Assembly (NCBI GenBank): GCA_025200525.1
Contig: CM045761.1
Span: 99,548,182-99,612,181, forward strand
DNA: 64,000 nucleotides
Source: Camellia lanceoleosa
Taxonomy: Eukaryota; Streptophyta; Magnoliopsida; Ericales; Theaceae
Direction of reading: 5' to 3'
The position numbers and the translations under genes are program-made. Positions 24,841 through 34,488 of the stretch are shown piece after piece (position 1 is the stretch's first letter; each line of letters begins with the position of its first letter). The notes under the pieces are model-generated. The model ran no database searches. It was not told where the DNA came from and saw nothing but the letters and a program-made list of their open reading frames with translations.

Positions 24841-25011
24841 GAGAGACTCTGTGCAAAGGCAACAAAAATTGTTTTGTGTTTTGGTTTTCTCTTTCTTCTT
24901 AAGCAATTGCAAGGCTTGTTGCTTTTGAATTTTCATCATCTCATCCTCTTCTTTTTTGAGATTGGCAGACTCTTCCTCCTTCCTCTGCGTATAAGCCTCT
25001 AGGAATGGCAA
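24829..25011 (-). pseudogene. Lys/Glu-rich coiled-coil-like fragment fused to the array edge
   Basis: The minus frame starts MPFLEAYTQRKEEESANLKK and continues as a charged, helix-favouring stretch (KEEDEMMKIQKQQALQLLKKKEK) before running into array UTR sequence at about 24,880. Composition is that of real coding DNA, but I do not recognise the protein. It is probably a piece of another gene placed at the array's right border. No start, splice site or continuation supports expression. Confidence 0.28.
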
Positions 25012-25975
25012 CGGGGTGGGGCGGGGCCGGGGATCACACTCCCCGTCCCCGATCCCCGATTGTGAAAACCTCCCCGATCCCCGACCAGGAACCTATCACT
25101 ACCCCCATCCTCGCCTAACGAGAGAATCCTTTTCAGAGCCGATAATTCCCTTCAAATCACAACAACACCATCAACAGCATTATGAACAACATCATCAATG
25201 ATACAAATATATATATTTCTAACAATTGCACAGATTTATACATTAGCATCAAAGAGCCCATTTATAAATGAACTGGGTCTTCCTTGTTGACAAACCTTTC
25301 TCGCGTTTTCTCTTCTTTCTACATGGGAACCAATGCATAAAACCGCATTCATCATCATCATCAACAGGTTACAAAGGAAAAAAAAAAAAAAAAAAACACA
25401 GAACTGTGAGATCTGTATTTCATCTGTAATACAGATCCACTACCAAAAACAAAAAAAAAAAAATGGACAAATCTCAGATAGGAAGAGAGATCTCAGAGAG
25501 AGACACACATACATGTACACATACATGTATACATACATACACAAACAAACCTGTGACACAGAGAGAGAGAGAGAGAGGACGATGGAGGCGATGAGCAGCC
25601 GAAGGCGATGGACAATCGGCGGCGGCAGCGGAGGCAATGGTGGCTGTGGCGTGGATGCGGCAGCGGAGGCGATAGGCAGCGGAGAAGGACAATTAGGCGT
25701 CGCAGACGATGGCGAAGGCGATAGAGAGAGTAGAGGGAAGAGAGAGAGAGAGAGGAAGAGAGAAGTGAGAACAGTGGTTTATATATATATATATATATAT
25801 ATGTAGGGGTAAAATAATAATTTCACTTCGAGGAGAGACAGAGATGGGGATGGGGACGGGGACGGGCCGGGTACGGGACTGGGAGACTTATCCCTGTCCC
25901 CGGCCCGAAATTGATCGAGGATTTATTTTTGAATACCATCCCCTCCCCATTGGGGATATTTATGGTTTTGCTGCA
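25005..25975. mobile_element. hAT-like non-autonomous element with GGGGCGGGG/CCCCGTCCCC termini
   Basis: The left part starts GGAATGGCAACGGGGTGGGG and contains CTCCCCGTCCCCGATCCCCG. The right part has the complement (GGGGATGGGGACGGGGACGG...CCCTGTCCCCGGCCCG) and ends near TTTTGCTGCAATGG. This GGCAACGGGG...CCCCGTCCCC architecture is typical of widespread plant hAT-derived non-autonomous elements. The inside carries (GA)n near 25,560-25,580, (TA)n at 25,780-25,803 and a CT/GA-rich stretch that looks like a captured 5' leader. I did not find a clear 8-bp TSD. Confidence 0.45.
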
Positions 25976-25985
25976 ATGGTTGTTA

Positions 25986-25987
<2 letters not shown>

Positions 25988-26019
<32 letters not shown>
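25988..26019. repeat. (GA)n microsatellite
   Basis: A run of about 16 GA dinucleotides just right of the hAT-like element. Confidence 0.9.
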
Positions 26020-26023
<4 letters not shown>

Positions 26024-26289
26024 TTAGTTCTGAAAAAAATGCATATGAAATGATAATTGTACAAAGTAAAAATTTGACTAATATAATACAAATAATTTGA
26101 GTAATATAATACAAATAAATATATAATCAAAAAAAGTATACAAAGTAACGTAACTGCATTGTTGGCTTAGTAATTGAAAATAAATAATTTACCAAAATGA
26201 TTGTTAATGATTATAACGTTGCTACCGTATCATTTTGATAAATAAAAATAAAAAAAATTCAACTCTGGTAAAAATTTATCAAAATTTTG

Positions 26290-27650
26290 TTGACTAGGAA
26301 CATGCCAGATGAGTGGAGGAAGAGTATTTTAGTGTCAAATTGTCAATCTATAAAAAAAAAAAGGTGATGTCCAGAATTGCAACAACTATAGAGGAATCAA
26401 ACTAATGTGTCATATAATGAAAGTGTGGGAGAGGGTGATGGAACGCCGATTGGGAGATATAACAGAGGTGTCAGAGAATCAATTTTGGTTTATGCCTGGC
26501 AGGTCAACAATTGAAGCGATCTATCTATTAAGGAGAGTAATAGAAAAGTATAAAGAAAAGAAAAAAGACATTCATATGGTGTTTATTGACCTTGAGAAAG
26601 CATATGATAGAGTGTTCCGGATATAATCTGGTGGGCATTAGAGAAAAAAGGGCTAACAAAAGGTTACATTGAAGTGATTAAAGACATACATGAAGGGGCG
26701 GTGACCACTATTAGATCGCCAACTGAAAAGACAAATGAATTTCCTATCACTATACGGTTACACCAAGGATCTACCTTAAGTCCTTATCTTTTTGCTTTAA
26801 TTATGGATGAGTTGACGAGAAATATTCAGGACGACGTGCCATGGTGTATGCTTTTTGCAGACGATATTGTGCTAGTGGATGAGATTAGAAAATAAGCTGA
26901 CACAAAGTTGGAGATTTGGAGAAAAACTTTTGAATCTAAAGGATTCTGGATAAGCAGAATTAAGACAGAGTACATAGAGTGTAAATTTAGTAACAGTAAC
27001 AATGAAAGCAGAGAAGAAGTGAAGATTGAGAACCAAAAACTGCCTAGAAGGGAACATTTTCGTTATTTAGGATCAATTATTACAACAGCAGGGGAGATTG
27101 ATGCAGATGTGGCCCATAGGATTAAGGCGGGATGGTGTAAGTAGAGAAGTGCGTCTGGGGTATTGTGCGATACAAATACCCACTAGACTAAAAGGTAAGT
27201 TCTGTAGAACAGCTACTAGACCAACAATGTTGTATGGGACCAAATGTTGGGCAACCAAAAAACAACATGTACATAAGATGAATGTGGATGAAATGAGGAT
27301 GCTAAGGTTGATGTGTGGTAAGACTAGACAAGATAGAATTAGGAATGAGTGTATTCGGGAATGAGTAGGAGTAGCACCGATAGAAGATAAGTTGAGAGAG
27401 AATCGATTGAGATTGTTTGGTCATATTCAACGGAGACCAACAGAGTCAGTAGTGAAGAGATGCAATGTTGTAACGGTAGATGAAAGTGTTAAAGGACGGA
27501 GTAGGCCTAGATTAACATTGGCTAGCGTTGTAAATAGAGATATAAATCTACTTAATTTGACTAATGAAATAGCCTTTGATAGAGCCACATCGAGAAGAAG
27601 GATTCATATAACCGACCCCATTTGATGGGACTTACGGCTTGGTTTGGTTT
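26290..27650 (+). pseudogene. Dead RTE-type LINE reverse transcriptase (5' truncated)
   Basis: Plus-strand pieces, in order: NMPDEWRKS and NYRGIKL near 26,300-26,400; FMPGRSTIEA and HMVFIDLEKAYDRV (26,405-26,626); LHQGSTLSPYLFALIMDEL and the catalytic FADDIVLV (26,674-26,895); HFRYLGS (26,908-27,144); LYGTKCW near 27,230; LRLFGHIQRRP (27,392 on); and a C-terminus ending HITDPI. The order and C-terminal block fit plant RTE elements. The endonuclease domain is absent. A one-base loss near 26,615 breaks the frame after YDRV, with stops near 26,893 and 27,142 and further frame changes after that. The 3' end GGCTTGGTTTGGTTTG resembles the TTG-rich tail of RTE copies. Confidence 0.85.
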
Positions 27651-27876
27651 GATAAAAATTTGTATAAAATTAAAACTTTTTTTTTTCTCATATAATTACC
27701 AAGATTCACAAATCTTAAAAAAAAAAAATTCACATATCACAAACCAAAGTTGAAAACCATTATAATCAACTAAAATTCATTAAATAATAATTAACAACAT
27801 TCTAAAAACACACAAAATTGGAAACATACTATATGAACACACAATAATATAAAGTATTTTTTTTTTTTTTGGTCTT

Positions 27877-28306
27877 TCAAGCACATGAAATACCGTTTGA
27901 AGTGGTGGCGATGAACCGCTCAAAGGCTGACTTTCTTATCACCGCTGCCACCGCCATCGACTTAAACTCTGGCAAAATTCCTCCGCCGCCGCTGCCACTC
28001 TCCGGCACTTCTAGAATGATCGAAAGCGGGCCTGACCCATCGAAAACATCAAAAAATAGGTCTTGCAATCCTGCTTTCACTTGTTTGGGGCCGAAAATGG
28101 ATTGAAGAAGTTTGTGAAACGAGCGAGAAAATTGAGGATTTTTTGGAAATGGGTTGTTGAGGTTTTTGCGACGGCGGAAGTGGTGGCGGGTTGTGGTGAT
28201 TGGATAAGCGAGGAATGGAGAGGGTTCTAGAAGAAATGGCAAAGTGAAGTTGGCGTTCGATGGATTTGAGCTCGAAAGAGTCGTTGAGTGAGCTTTCACA
28301 ATCCAT
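27877..28306 (-). pseudogene. Unidentified decayed or partial ORF, minus strand
   Basis: One minus frame starts MDCESSLNDSFELKSIERQL at 28,306 and stays open for 85 codons. An overlapping minus frame, open to 27,877, carries the more protein-like part (FHKLLQSIFGPKQVKAGLQD, then DVFDGSGPLSIILEVPESGS). Shifting between the two would give about 140 residues, so a frameshift or a short intron is likely. Base composition is much less AT-rich than the flanks. I do not recognise the family. It may be the first exon of a plant gene whose remainder is missing. Confidence 0.33.
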
Positions 28307-28419
28307 TACGAGAAAGTTGTTGGGTTTGTGATTGTTTTGGGTTTTTGATTGAAGAACTTTCTAATCCATTGTTGTTTGTTTCTTGAGAAAAAAGCAAGAT
28401 GTAGAGATGGTTATATATC

Positions 28420-28421
28420 TT

Positions 28422-28455
<34 letters not shown>
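28420..28455. repeat. (GA)n microsatellite
   Basis: A run of GA dinucleotides upstream of the minus-strand ORF, as in a plant 5' leader. Confidence 0.85.
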
Positions 28456-28458
<3 letters not shown>

Positions 28459-28495
28459 AGTTTCTTGGCTAAAGAGAGAGCAGAAGTTTCTTGGC

Positions 28496-29129
28496 TTTAC
28501 GGAAAAATTAACATCATACCATAACCAACCCACCCAAACATTAGGAAAAAATTACAACTAAAATAACACTCAAGGTAAACAAGTAAACTCCACAATATAC
28601 CATAAATAAAAGGACAAATTGGTTTGAAAAAAAATTTCCAAGATTAAATAGAACATCATTTTCCCAAATGAAATTTTTGGGTAATTTTTCCTAAATTAAT
28701 AGATGAAGATATTATAGCAATAACTAAAAATGATAATAAAAAAAAATATGATCTTTTTGTTTTATAGCTAAAAGTGTTTTTTTTTTTTTTAATTAGATGC
28801 CAAACTCATCCCTATGATAGTCGGGACTCTAAATTTTGTTTAAGAAAAAAATAATTAAATAATTTTATTTCTTAAAGTATAAAAAGTTAAACTTTCATAT
28901 TTAGTAGACATTTTAAAATTTTATTTACTTTTTTTCATTTTTCTAGTCAAGTGGAATGTAAAAGTATAATTTTTTATGAATTTAAATGATTTTTTTTAAT
29001 ACTAAAAATCAAAAAAATACTAAAAAAATAAATCCAAAAAACTCCCTTAGGTCTTGTTTGGTGCAGTTTATTATAGGTTAAAACTGATAATAAAAAGATA
29101 GAATTCAGCTTTTAGATAATCAACTTATT
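28496..29129. repeat. Dispersed duplicate, copy 1 (no insertion)
   Basis: This copy runs from TTTACGGAAAAATTAACATC to AATCAACTTATT and matches 29,664-30,562 closely. It begins partway through the foldback MITE seen complete in copy 2 and lacks the 265-bp insertion at the position corresponding to 29,895. It therefore serves as an empty-site reference. Confidence 0.8.
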
Positions 29130-29354
29130 TAAACGATTTTCACCTAATAAAATATAAGTAAAAATTCCACTAAACAATCTAACACAAACTTTTTGATTAA
29201 AATAAACCATCATTTAGGGTGTAACAGGGTCGACCCAGCCAAAACCACGGTATTATAAGAACATTAAATTCTCTTAAATCAGCTTTCATAAGTTTTATTT
29301 TCATTTTATTTATTTAACTTTATTTTTATTTTGGAGTAGCTTTCATATGGTAAC

Positions 29355-29400
<46 letters not shown>
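29355..29400. repeat. (AAT)n microsatellite
   Basis: About fifteen ATA/AAT units in an AT-rich stretch between the two duplicate copies. Confidence 0.9.
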
Positions 29401-29402
<2 letters not shown>

Positions 29403-29562
29403 TATTTAATGAGAGAAATGGTTGGTCCATAAGACTTACCTTTAAGTTCACGCAAGTTTATCAAAACCAACAACACAACACAAGATTACCATTTGCCAAA
29501 GGAAAATGTTACAATGTGCACCCTTAAAAAGATTTATATAATATGCATTTTATAACTTTTTT

Positions 29563-29857
29563 GGAAAAATTACTCAAAAATTCCATTTGGGAAAATGTTT
29601 TTTTGGGGTGAATAATTTGGGAAAATGTTGCTCTATTTAGTCCTAGAAGTTTTCTTTCAAAATTACGGAAAAATTAACACCATACCATAACCAACCCCCC
29701 AAACATTAGGAAAAAATCACAACCAAAATAACACTCAAGGGTAAACAAGTAAACTCCACAATATCCCATAAATAAAAGGACTAATTGGTTGGAAAGAAAA
29801 CTTCAAGGATTAAATAGAGCAACATTTTCCCAAATGAAATTTTTGGGTAATTTTTCC
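29563..29857. mobile_element. Foldback MITE with long inverted arms
   Basis: The left arm begins GGAAAAATTACTCAAAAATT and passes through GGGAAAATGTTGCTCTATTTA. The right arm is its inverse (TAAATAGAGCAACATTTTCCC ... GGGTAATTTTTCC). Each arm is about 100 bp; the left has a short internal duplication of GGGAAAATGTT. No TSD is clear. Only the right half is present in copy 1 near 28,600-28,698. Confidence 0.6.
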
Positions 29858-30562
29858 TAAATTAATATATGAAGATATTATAGCAATAACTAAAAGGGGT
29901 ACTTACCAATTAGTCCTGTTAACTAGACTTATTTACCTACAGGTCCTAACTAATAAATTTAACACTATAAAAATAAGAGAGTGATAAATTTATCACTAAA
30001 AATTTATTCATAAAACAAAGAGACTGATAAATTTATCACTATAAAATTATTCATAAAAAAAAAAGACTGATAAATTTATCTTTATCACTTAATAAATTAT
30101 ATCAAATAGGACTTAATGGGTAATAAGTCTCCAAAGTAGGACCTATTGGTAGTTTACCCTAACTAAAAATGATAAAAATATGATCTTTTTGTTTTATAGC
30201 TAAAATTTTTTTTTTTTTTTTAATTAGATGCCAAACTCACCCTTATGATAGTCGGGACTCTAAATTTTGTTTAAGAAAAAAATACTTAAATAATTTTGTT
30301 TCTTAAAGTACAAAAAGTCAAAATTTTCATCTTTCGTAGACATTTTAAAATTTATTTTTACTTTTTTTCATTTTTCTAGTCAAGTGGATTGTAAAAGTAT
30401 AATTTTTGTATGAATTTAAATGATTTTTTTTATACTAAAAATCAAAAAAATACTAAAAAAATAAATCCAAAATACTTCCTTGGGTCTTGTTTGGTGCAGT
30501 TTATTATAGGTTAAAACTGATAATAAAAAAGTCGAATTCAACTTCTAGGTAATCAACTTATT
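29664..30562. repeat. Dispersed duplicate, copy 2 (carries a MITE)
   Basis: It matches 28,496-29,129 apart from substitutions and one insertion at 29,895-30,159. Shared landmarks are CATACCATAACCAACC, TCAAGTGGA.TGTAAAAGTAT and GGTCTTGTTTGGTGCAGTTT. Confidence 0.8.
29895..30159. mobile_element. 265-bp MITE with 8-bp TSD (TAACTAAA)
   Basis: Copy 1 of the duplication reads GCAATAACTAAAAATGATAA with no insert. Copy 2 reads TAACTAAA, then 265 bp, then TAACTAAA again (29,887-29,894 and 30,160-30,167). The insert has inverted ends (AGGGGTACTTACCAATTAG; right end inverted GGGTAAACTACCAATAGG). Inside are three tandem units of about 40 bp around the palindrome GATAAATTTATC. An 8-bp TSD suits hAT-type insertion, with one base of ambiguity at the border. 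Confidence 0.78.
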
Positions 30563-30654
30563 GGTAAGGGAAATATCACCCCTAAAAACATTATAAGCAA
30601 AAGAAAAAAAAAACTTTACTCCACTATATATCAAAACCAATCAAAAGTCTTTCG

Positions 30655-30658
30655 TCAC

Positions 30659-30689
<31 letters not shown>

Positions 30690-30695
30690 ATATAT
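30655..30695. repeat. (CT)n and (TA)n microsatellites
   Basis: A CT run followed by TATATATATA lies just downstream of the last recognisable SEH1-like exon, in gene orientation. Confidence 0.8.
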
Positions 30696-30739
30696 ATGAG
30701 CAAAAAGAATCAAAGAAGGACATACCGAATTTAACATAC

Positions 30740-33589
30740 CTTGGCAGAATTGAGTTGCATTACATTCAAATTGAAACCAAGAACAAAGCTCAATTGCTGG
30801 CTTTCACCTCTTTGTGGAGTCCAAGAGATAGATGCAGACAAGCATGCAGCCTTTCCAAATTTGGAGACGGAATCAATAACATTCTGAAACTCCGCCTAGA
30901 GAAACAACTACAAAATATTAGTTTTGGACATATTAAAATATGTATGAGTCAAAATACCAAAGAAAACCAATAAGCATTATACATGCATATTATGTACATG
31001 CTTTCATCACATATATTAAATATAGTAGCATAAACAGAGCAGCTTGGTGGCAATGCCTGGTAAACACCGTTCATCAACTTAATACTTGAATTTAGTTGCC
31101 TGAGATGGTTAACAAATCCATAAGAATATCTCACACTCTTGTCTAAGTGTTGGGTGTCAAACACGTCACACGAGTAATTGATTTATTTTTAAGAGTCCAT
31201 GTAATATAGGTTGTAACATTATAGAATTACAAAGAGCACCTGAAGTTGCCAATTCTTCAATTCCAATGGATCTAGGAGCTCATACACTTTCACGTGGTCA
31301 TTTGAATATGCAGCAACCTGTAAAGGAAGTCAAACAAAACACCCTAGCAAAATATGCCATCATGAAAATGAAAATTTACAATTTCTTATCATACTGTGTT
31401 GCCATAGAAAACTACAACTAAAAGGATGGTGAAATAAAAACTTTGATAAAATTAGTGCCTTTTAAAAACTAACTTAAATTATAGAAACATATAGAAGCTT
31501 GAAAACCCCAAACCATTTCGAGCCAAAAAGGGGCTTGGAAACTCTCTTTTTTTTTCTTTTTTTTTTTATCAATAGGCTTGGAAACTCTTTTTACTACAAA
31601 TTAATACAAAAATTACCATATTTTCATTGACAAGGGCTAGCAAACTTGATTCCCCATATGCAGTTCTAAGAAATTAAATGAAGAAAAACTGAGGTGATAC
31701 CCATCGCCCTACCAACTTCAAACTTGTGAATGAGACTCCAAATTGCATATCTAGCACTTGATTTGAACTTGTCTCAAAGCCTTTGCAAAGCTTCCATTGA
31801 AGGGGTTTTGTATCTATAGAATGACAAAACAATGTTCAAAATAACAGCGAGGCTTTGTTCACTACACAAAATGGGAGGCTCTCCAGCATACTAAGCTTGA
31901 GTAATATTTTTCCTGATTATTAGACAGGAAAATGGTACACAAACAGAATTTTTAAACAGAAAACTCATCCACAATGATGGGGTAGTGGTATTTTTAATCA
32001 TGAGCCACAAAGATGGGTGTTTTTGGCTTAAAATGAAAAGATTAAAAAAAAACATATAAAAATCTATCAGAGAAAAGAGTAAAGAGAGCAAACAATGAAC
32101 AAACCAAAATGAAACCCAGAGCAAAGAGTTACCTACAAAGTTGTTCCTAAGATGAACATATTAAATGCAAATAAAAAAGAATTGGCCAATGCATAACACT
32201 GCCTAATTTTAGACTATGATACTGGGTGTAAATAACATAGAAAATGCATTAGAAAATTCATTGGATATCTTCAGCAACCTCCTCCCACAATAACAAAGTT
32301 CCATCTGCACAAATGCATGCAACTCCACCACCATATTCTGGAGGAACGCAAAAAACTTTCACAATGCTCACTTCATGAACCTATGAGAAGCCCAATGTCA
32401 AAAATCCATAAAATAAATAAAAAATAAAGAAAATGATGACCAAAAAAAAAAAAAAAAGAGGAACAAGAAGAAGAAAGGAAACATATATGAAACTTTGAGA
32501 AGTTTGAATCTCAATGAAAATTCTGCTGCCACATCATCATGTTTAAAAAATCCAATTACCAAAATGTAGTTATAATCTATAACCATGAATGACAAAAAGA
32601 TGATAATTGTGTGAGAGAATACAGGAAAAACATGAGATAATCAGGGCAAGAACTGCAATCAATACATGCAAATTTAACTTCATACTCAATGAGCAATGAT
32701 GCACCACTGACTAGACTTGTCTTCCCTTAAGCCACTTTCCTTGTCACATACTCATAATTTTAGAAGCAACTTTCAGTAACATCTCAAACTTTTGAAATAT
32801 CACATTTCTATCATGCAATTTGGAATATTTATAAAAGAGTTTTGCGTTTTGGCCCCTTCAAAATTTAATATAATTTTACTCCAACCCCTCCAAAATCTAA
32901 ATAATTTTATCTTTACTGCCCAAAATTTTGAAAATTTTCATTATTTTTTATGCAAATTTCAGTAATTATAAAAATGAATTAGTGTTTTTGCCACCCCAAG
33001 CCTTTGAAAAATCTCATCACTTTCATGTAATTTTGAGTATATATAAAATAAATTAGTATCTTGGTTCCCGAAATCTATATAATTTTACTTCAATTTCTCC
33101 AAAATCCCCCCCCCCCCCCGGGCACAATTTCTGGGTCCGCCATACAGTTCATGTAAAATGATTTAACAGTGTATAATGCAATAAATGACAACATGCTCTT
33201 CCCTATCTGATCTTTATCGCCTTTGTTTATAAACAATCCTCAACATTATCACCATTATTACCCATTCTCAAATTAGAAATGCCATATAAAAACCCTATGG
33301 AATCCAATTATCCAAACTTCGAATTCAATTCAGACTAAAAGGATTGCAGATAATTATCCAATCAAAACCCATATATATACACACAAAAATTGAAAATTTT
33401 AACAAAGAACGAAGCTTACGAAATACGAACCCTGGATGTAGAAGTGCAAGTGAATGACGAAGAAGCCGGGTCGACTGAGTCGAAAATGGCCAAAGCTCCA
33501 TTGATTGAACCAGTAGCCAATCTCTCGCCACAGTAGTTCCATGAAGAGCAGGTCGTGCCTTTGTCAAAGGTCACCACAGACTTCTCCAT
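30740..33589 (-). CDS. SEH1: SEH1-like nucleoporin, first five exons (3' half not in window)
   Basis: WD40 scaffold nucleoporin of the Nup107-160 (Y) complex, also a SEA/GATOR2 subunit in other eukaryotes. Minus-strand exons join in one frame: 33,431-33,589 (MEK..., GTTCSSWN, IFDSVDP), 32,269-32,380 (VPPEYGGG, ACICADGTLLLWEE), 31,713-31,813 (LQWKLCK, QVLDMQFG), 31,240-31,317 (VAAYS, YELLDPLELKNWQLQ) and 30,740-30,895 (AEFQNVIDS, SFVLGFN, LNSAK). The total is 606 bp or 202 codons, against about 325 residues for plant SEH1. Introns 1, 3 and 4 are GT-AG, though the intron 1 donor GTTCGT is weak. Intron 2 appears to be AT-AG with a U12-like ATATCC start. A normal donor (GTATGTT) follows exon 5, but the exons for the C-terminal blades are not found between it and 27.6 kb. 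Either a truncated pseudogene or a gene with a very long intron. No internal stop is seen in the exons. Confidence 0.82.
31814..32268 (-). other. SEH1-like intron 2, candidate U12-type (ATATCC...AG)
   Basis: No GT donor lies at the end of exon 2. Splicing GAAG/ATATCC to TATAG/ATACAAAA restores the frame and the expected residues (WEEVAED, then TKPLQWKLCK) with no gap relative to what I recall of plant SEH1. ATATCC is the core of the U12 5' splice site. A clear U12 branch motif is not visible, so a mutated U2 donor remains possible. Confidence 0.45.
32820..33150. repeat. Intronic repeat with a C-run, probable TE end
   Basis: Inside SEH1-like intron 1, repeated CCCCTCCAAAATCTA/ATAATTTTACT phrases lead to a C14 run and AATTTCTGGGTCCGCCAT. 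This resembles the end of a common plant element (inverted: GGCGGACCCAGAAATT). The opposite end was not identified. Confidence 0.4.
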
Positions 33590-33830
33590 CTCTCTCTCTC
33601 TCTCTCTCTCTAAATTTCGATTTCTCCTTCAGTGATCGGCGAAGAAAACTATTTCAATGTTTCGACATTGATGGAAATTCCCAAAACGCTCTCTCTAGGG
33701 TTTTTGTCAAAACGTTCATTATCGCTGCGTGTGCGAATTTACCTAAAACACCCACGCATCTTCGCAATTTTTATTTTTTTTCATTTTTAATTTATATATA
33801 TAAATAAATAAATAAAAGGGGCTATACTCT
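33590..33830 (-). promoter_or_regulatory. 5' leader and probable core promoter of the SEH1-like gene
   Basis: A (CT)n tract lies directly upstream of the ATG (GA-rich in gene sense), as in many plant leaders. TATATATAAAT on the minus strand near 33,795-33,810 could be a TATA box about 210 bp upstream of the start codon. Position only; no initiation site is visible. Confidence 0.3.
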
Positions 33831-33852
33831 GATATTGTAACATTCTCATGTA

Positions 33853-34292
33853 CTCTTCTATCCCATCTTTTTTTTTTTCATTTTGGGATGTCCCAAAATA
33901 TTAGTTCTATTTGAAAAGTTAAAGTAAGAAATATTTACTATTGGTTTGGAATGTCTTAAAAAAGTGCACTTTTTGACTTATTAGTGGGTTTGGGTTGGAT
34001 TTGGGTTGGATTTGATGTGATGTATTAGAGAGGTGATGTGATTTAAATAAGATGATGTGACTTAAATAAGATAGTGACTTTTTGACTTTTTAACTTATTT
34101 AGTATATGCCAAACTAGCCCCAGTTTTCTAAAATTACAATTTTAACTGGCTAGAAATATTACCAAAAATTGAAACGCATGAAGGTATTATTAGAATAAGT
34201 GCACTAAAATTTAAATTCAAATGTAATGATTATATCTCTCCTAAAAAAGTTAAAATTTTTTGAAAAGGACTATTAAAATGAGACGGATGGAG
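33853..34292. mobile_element. Stowaway-like MITE (TA target site)
   Basis: The left end is TA|CTCTTCTATCCCATC, with GGGATGTCCCAAAATATTAG soon after; the right end inverted is CTCCATCCGTCTC|TA. CTCC(C/A)TCCGTC is the classic Stowaway terminus and both ends abut TA. A 440-bp length is long for this class; the middle holds a GGGTTTGGGTTGGATTTGGG stretch that may be a later insertion. Confidence 0.55.
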
Positions 34293-34488
34293 TATTATTT
34301 AGGTACAATTACCAAAAAGAAAGAAAAAAAACTAAGGTTTGAATCTTTTAACAAAATACATCATGAGTTTTTAATTTTGTTAATTTAAATTCTAATTTTT
34401 TGATTTGTTTACAATTTAAACTATTTATCTATTTTTATTAAGTAAAATTAATCAGAAAAAATATTTTAGTTATTAAACTCAATGTGAG

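Larger units (their letters stand above)
13062..24880. repeat. Tandem array of inverted gene fragments (dimeric higher-order repeat) from a VARLMGL-motif gene
   Basis: Plus-strand copies of one gene start (ATGACCGAGTCA...) lie at 13,516, 14,346, 15,151, 15,982, 16,797, 17,620, 18,432, 19,260, 20,067, 20,888 (ATC for ATG), 21,664, 22,504, 23,316 and 24,161. Between them are minus-strand copies, 15 in all. Monomers are 776-845 bp. Alternate monomers are more alike, giving dimers of 1,597-1,657 bp, several exactly 1,635. Each monomer has a short plus arm ending at the VARL codons, a loop of about 275 bp carrying the next part of the gene on the minus strand, a longer minus arm, and a self-complementary 5' UTR spacer. 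In the best minus copies the peptide reads to VARLMGLDSLP, the motif of TRM/LONGIFOLIA (DUF3741) proteins. Arms within a monomer look about 85% identical. Confidence 0.9.

Noticed and set aside
13062..24880. Interpretation as a tandem gene family
   Set aside because: No copy extends past the gene's 5' end, there is no shared downstream region, and sense and antisense copies alternate; this is a repeat made of gene pieces.
25333..25806. 157-codon plus-strand open frame rich in Arg/Glu and Gly
   Set aside because: Built from (GA)n, A-runs and (TA)n inside a hAT-like element; composition explains it.
26405..27625. LTR-type reverse transcriptase
   Set aside because: FADD core, C-terminal block ending HITDPI and lack of integrase or RNase H match an RTE LINE, not a gypsy or copia element.
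28349..28561. 70-codon plus-strand open frame with an Arg/Glu run
   Set aside because: Translation of a (GA)n microsatellite.
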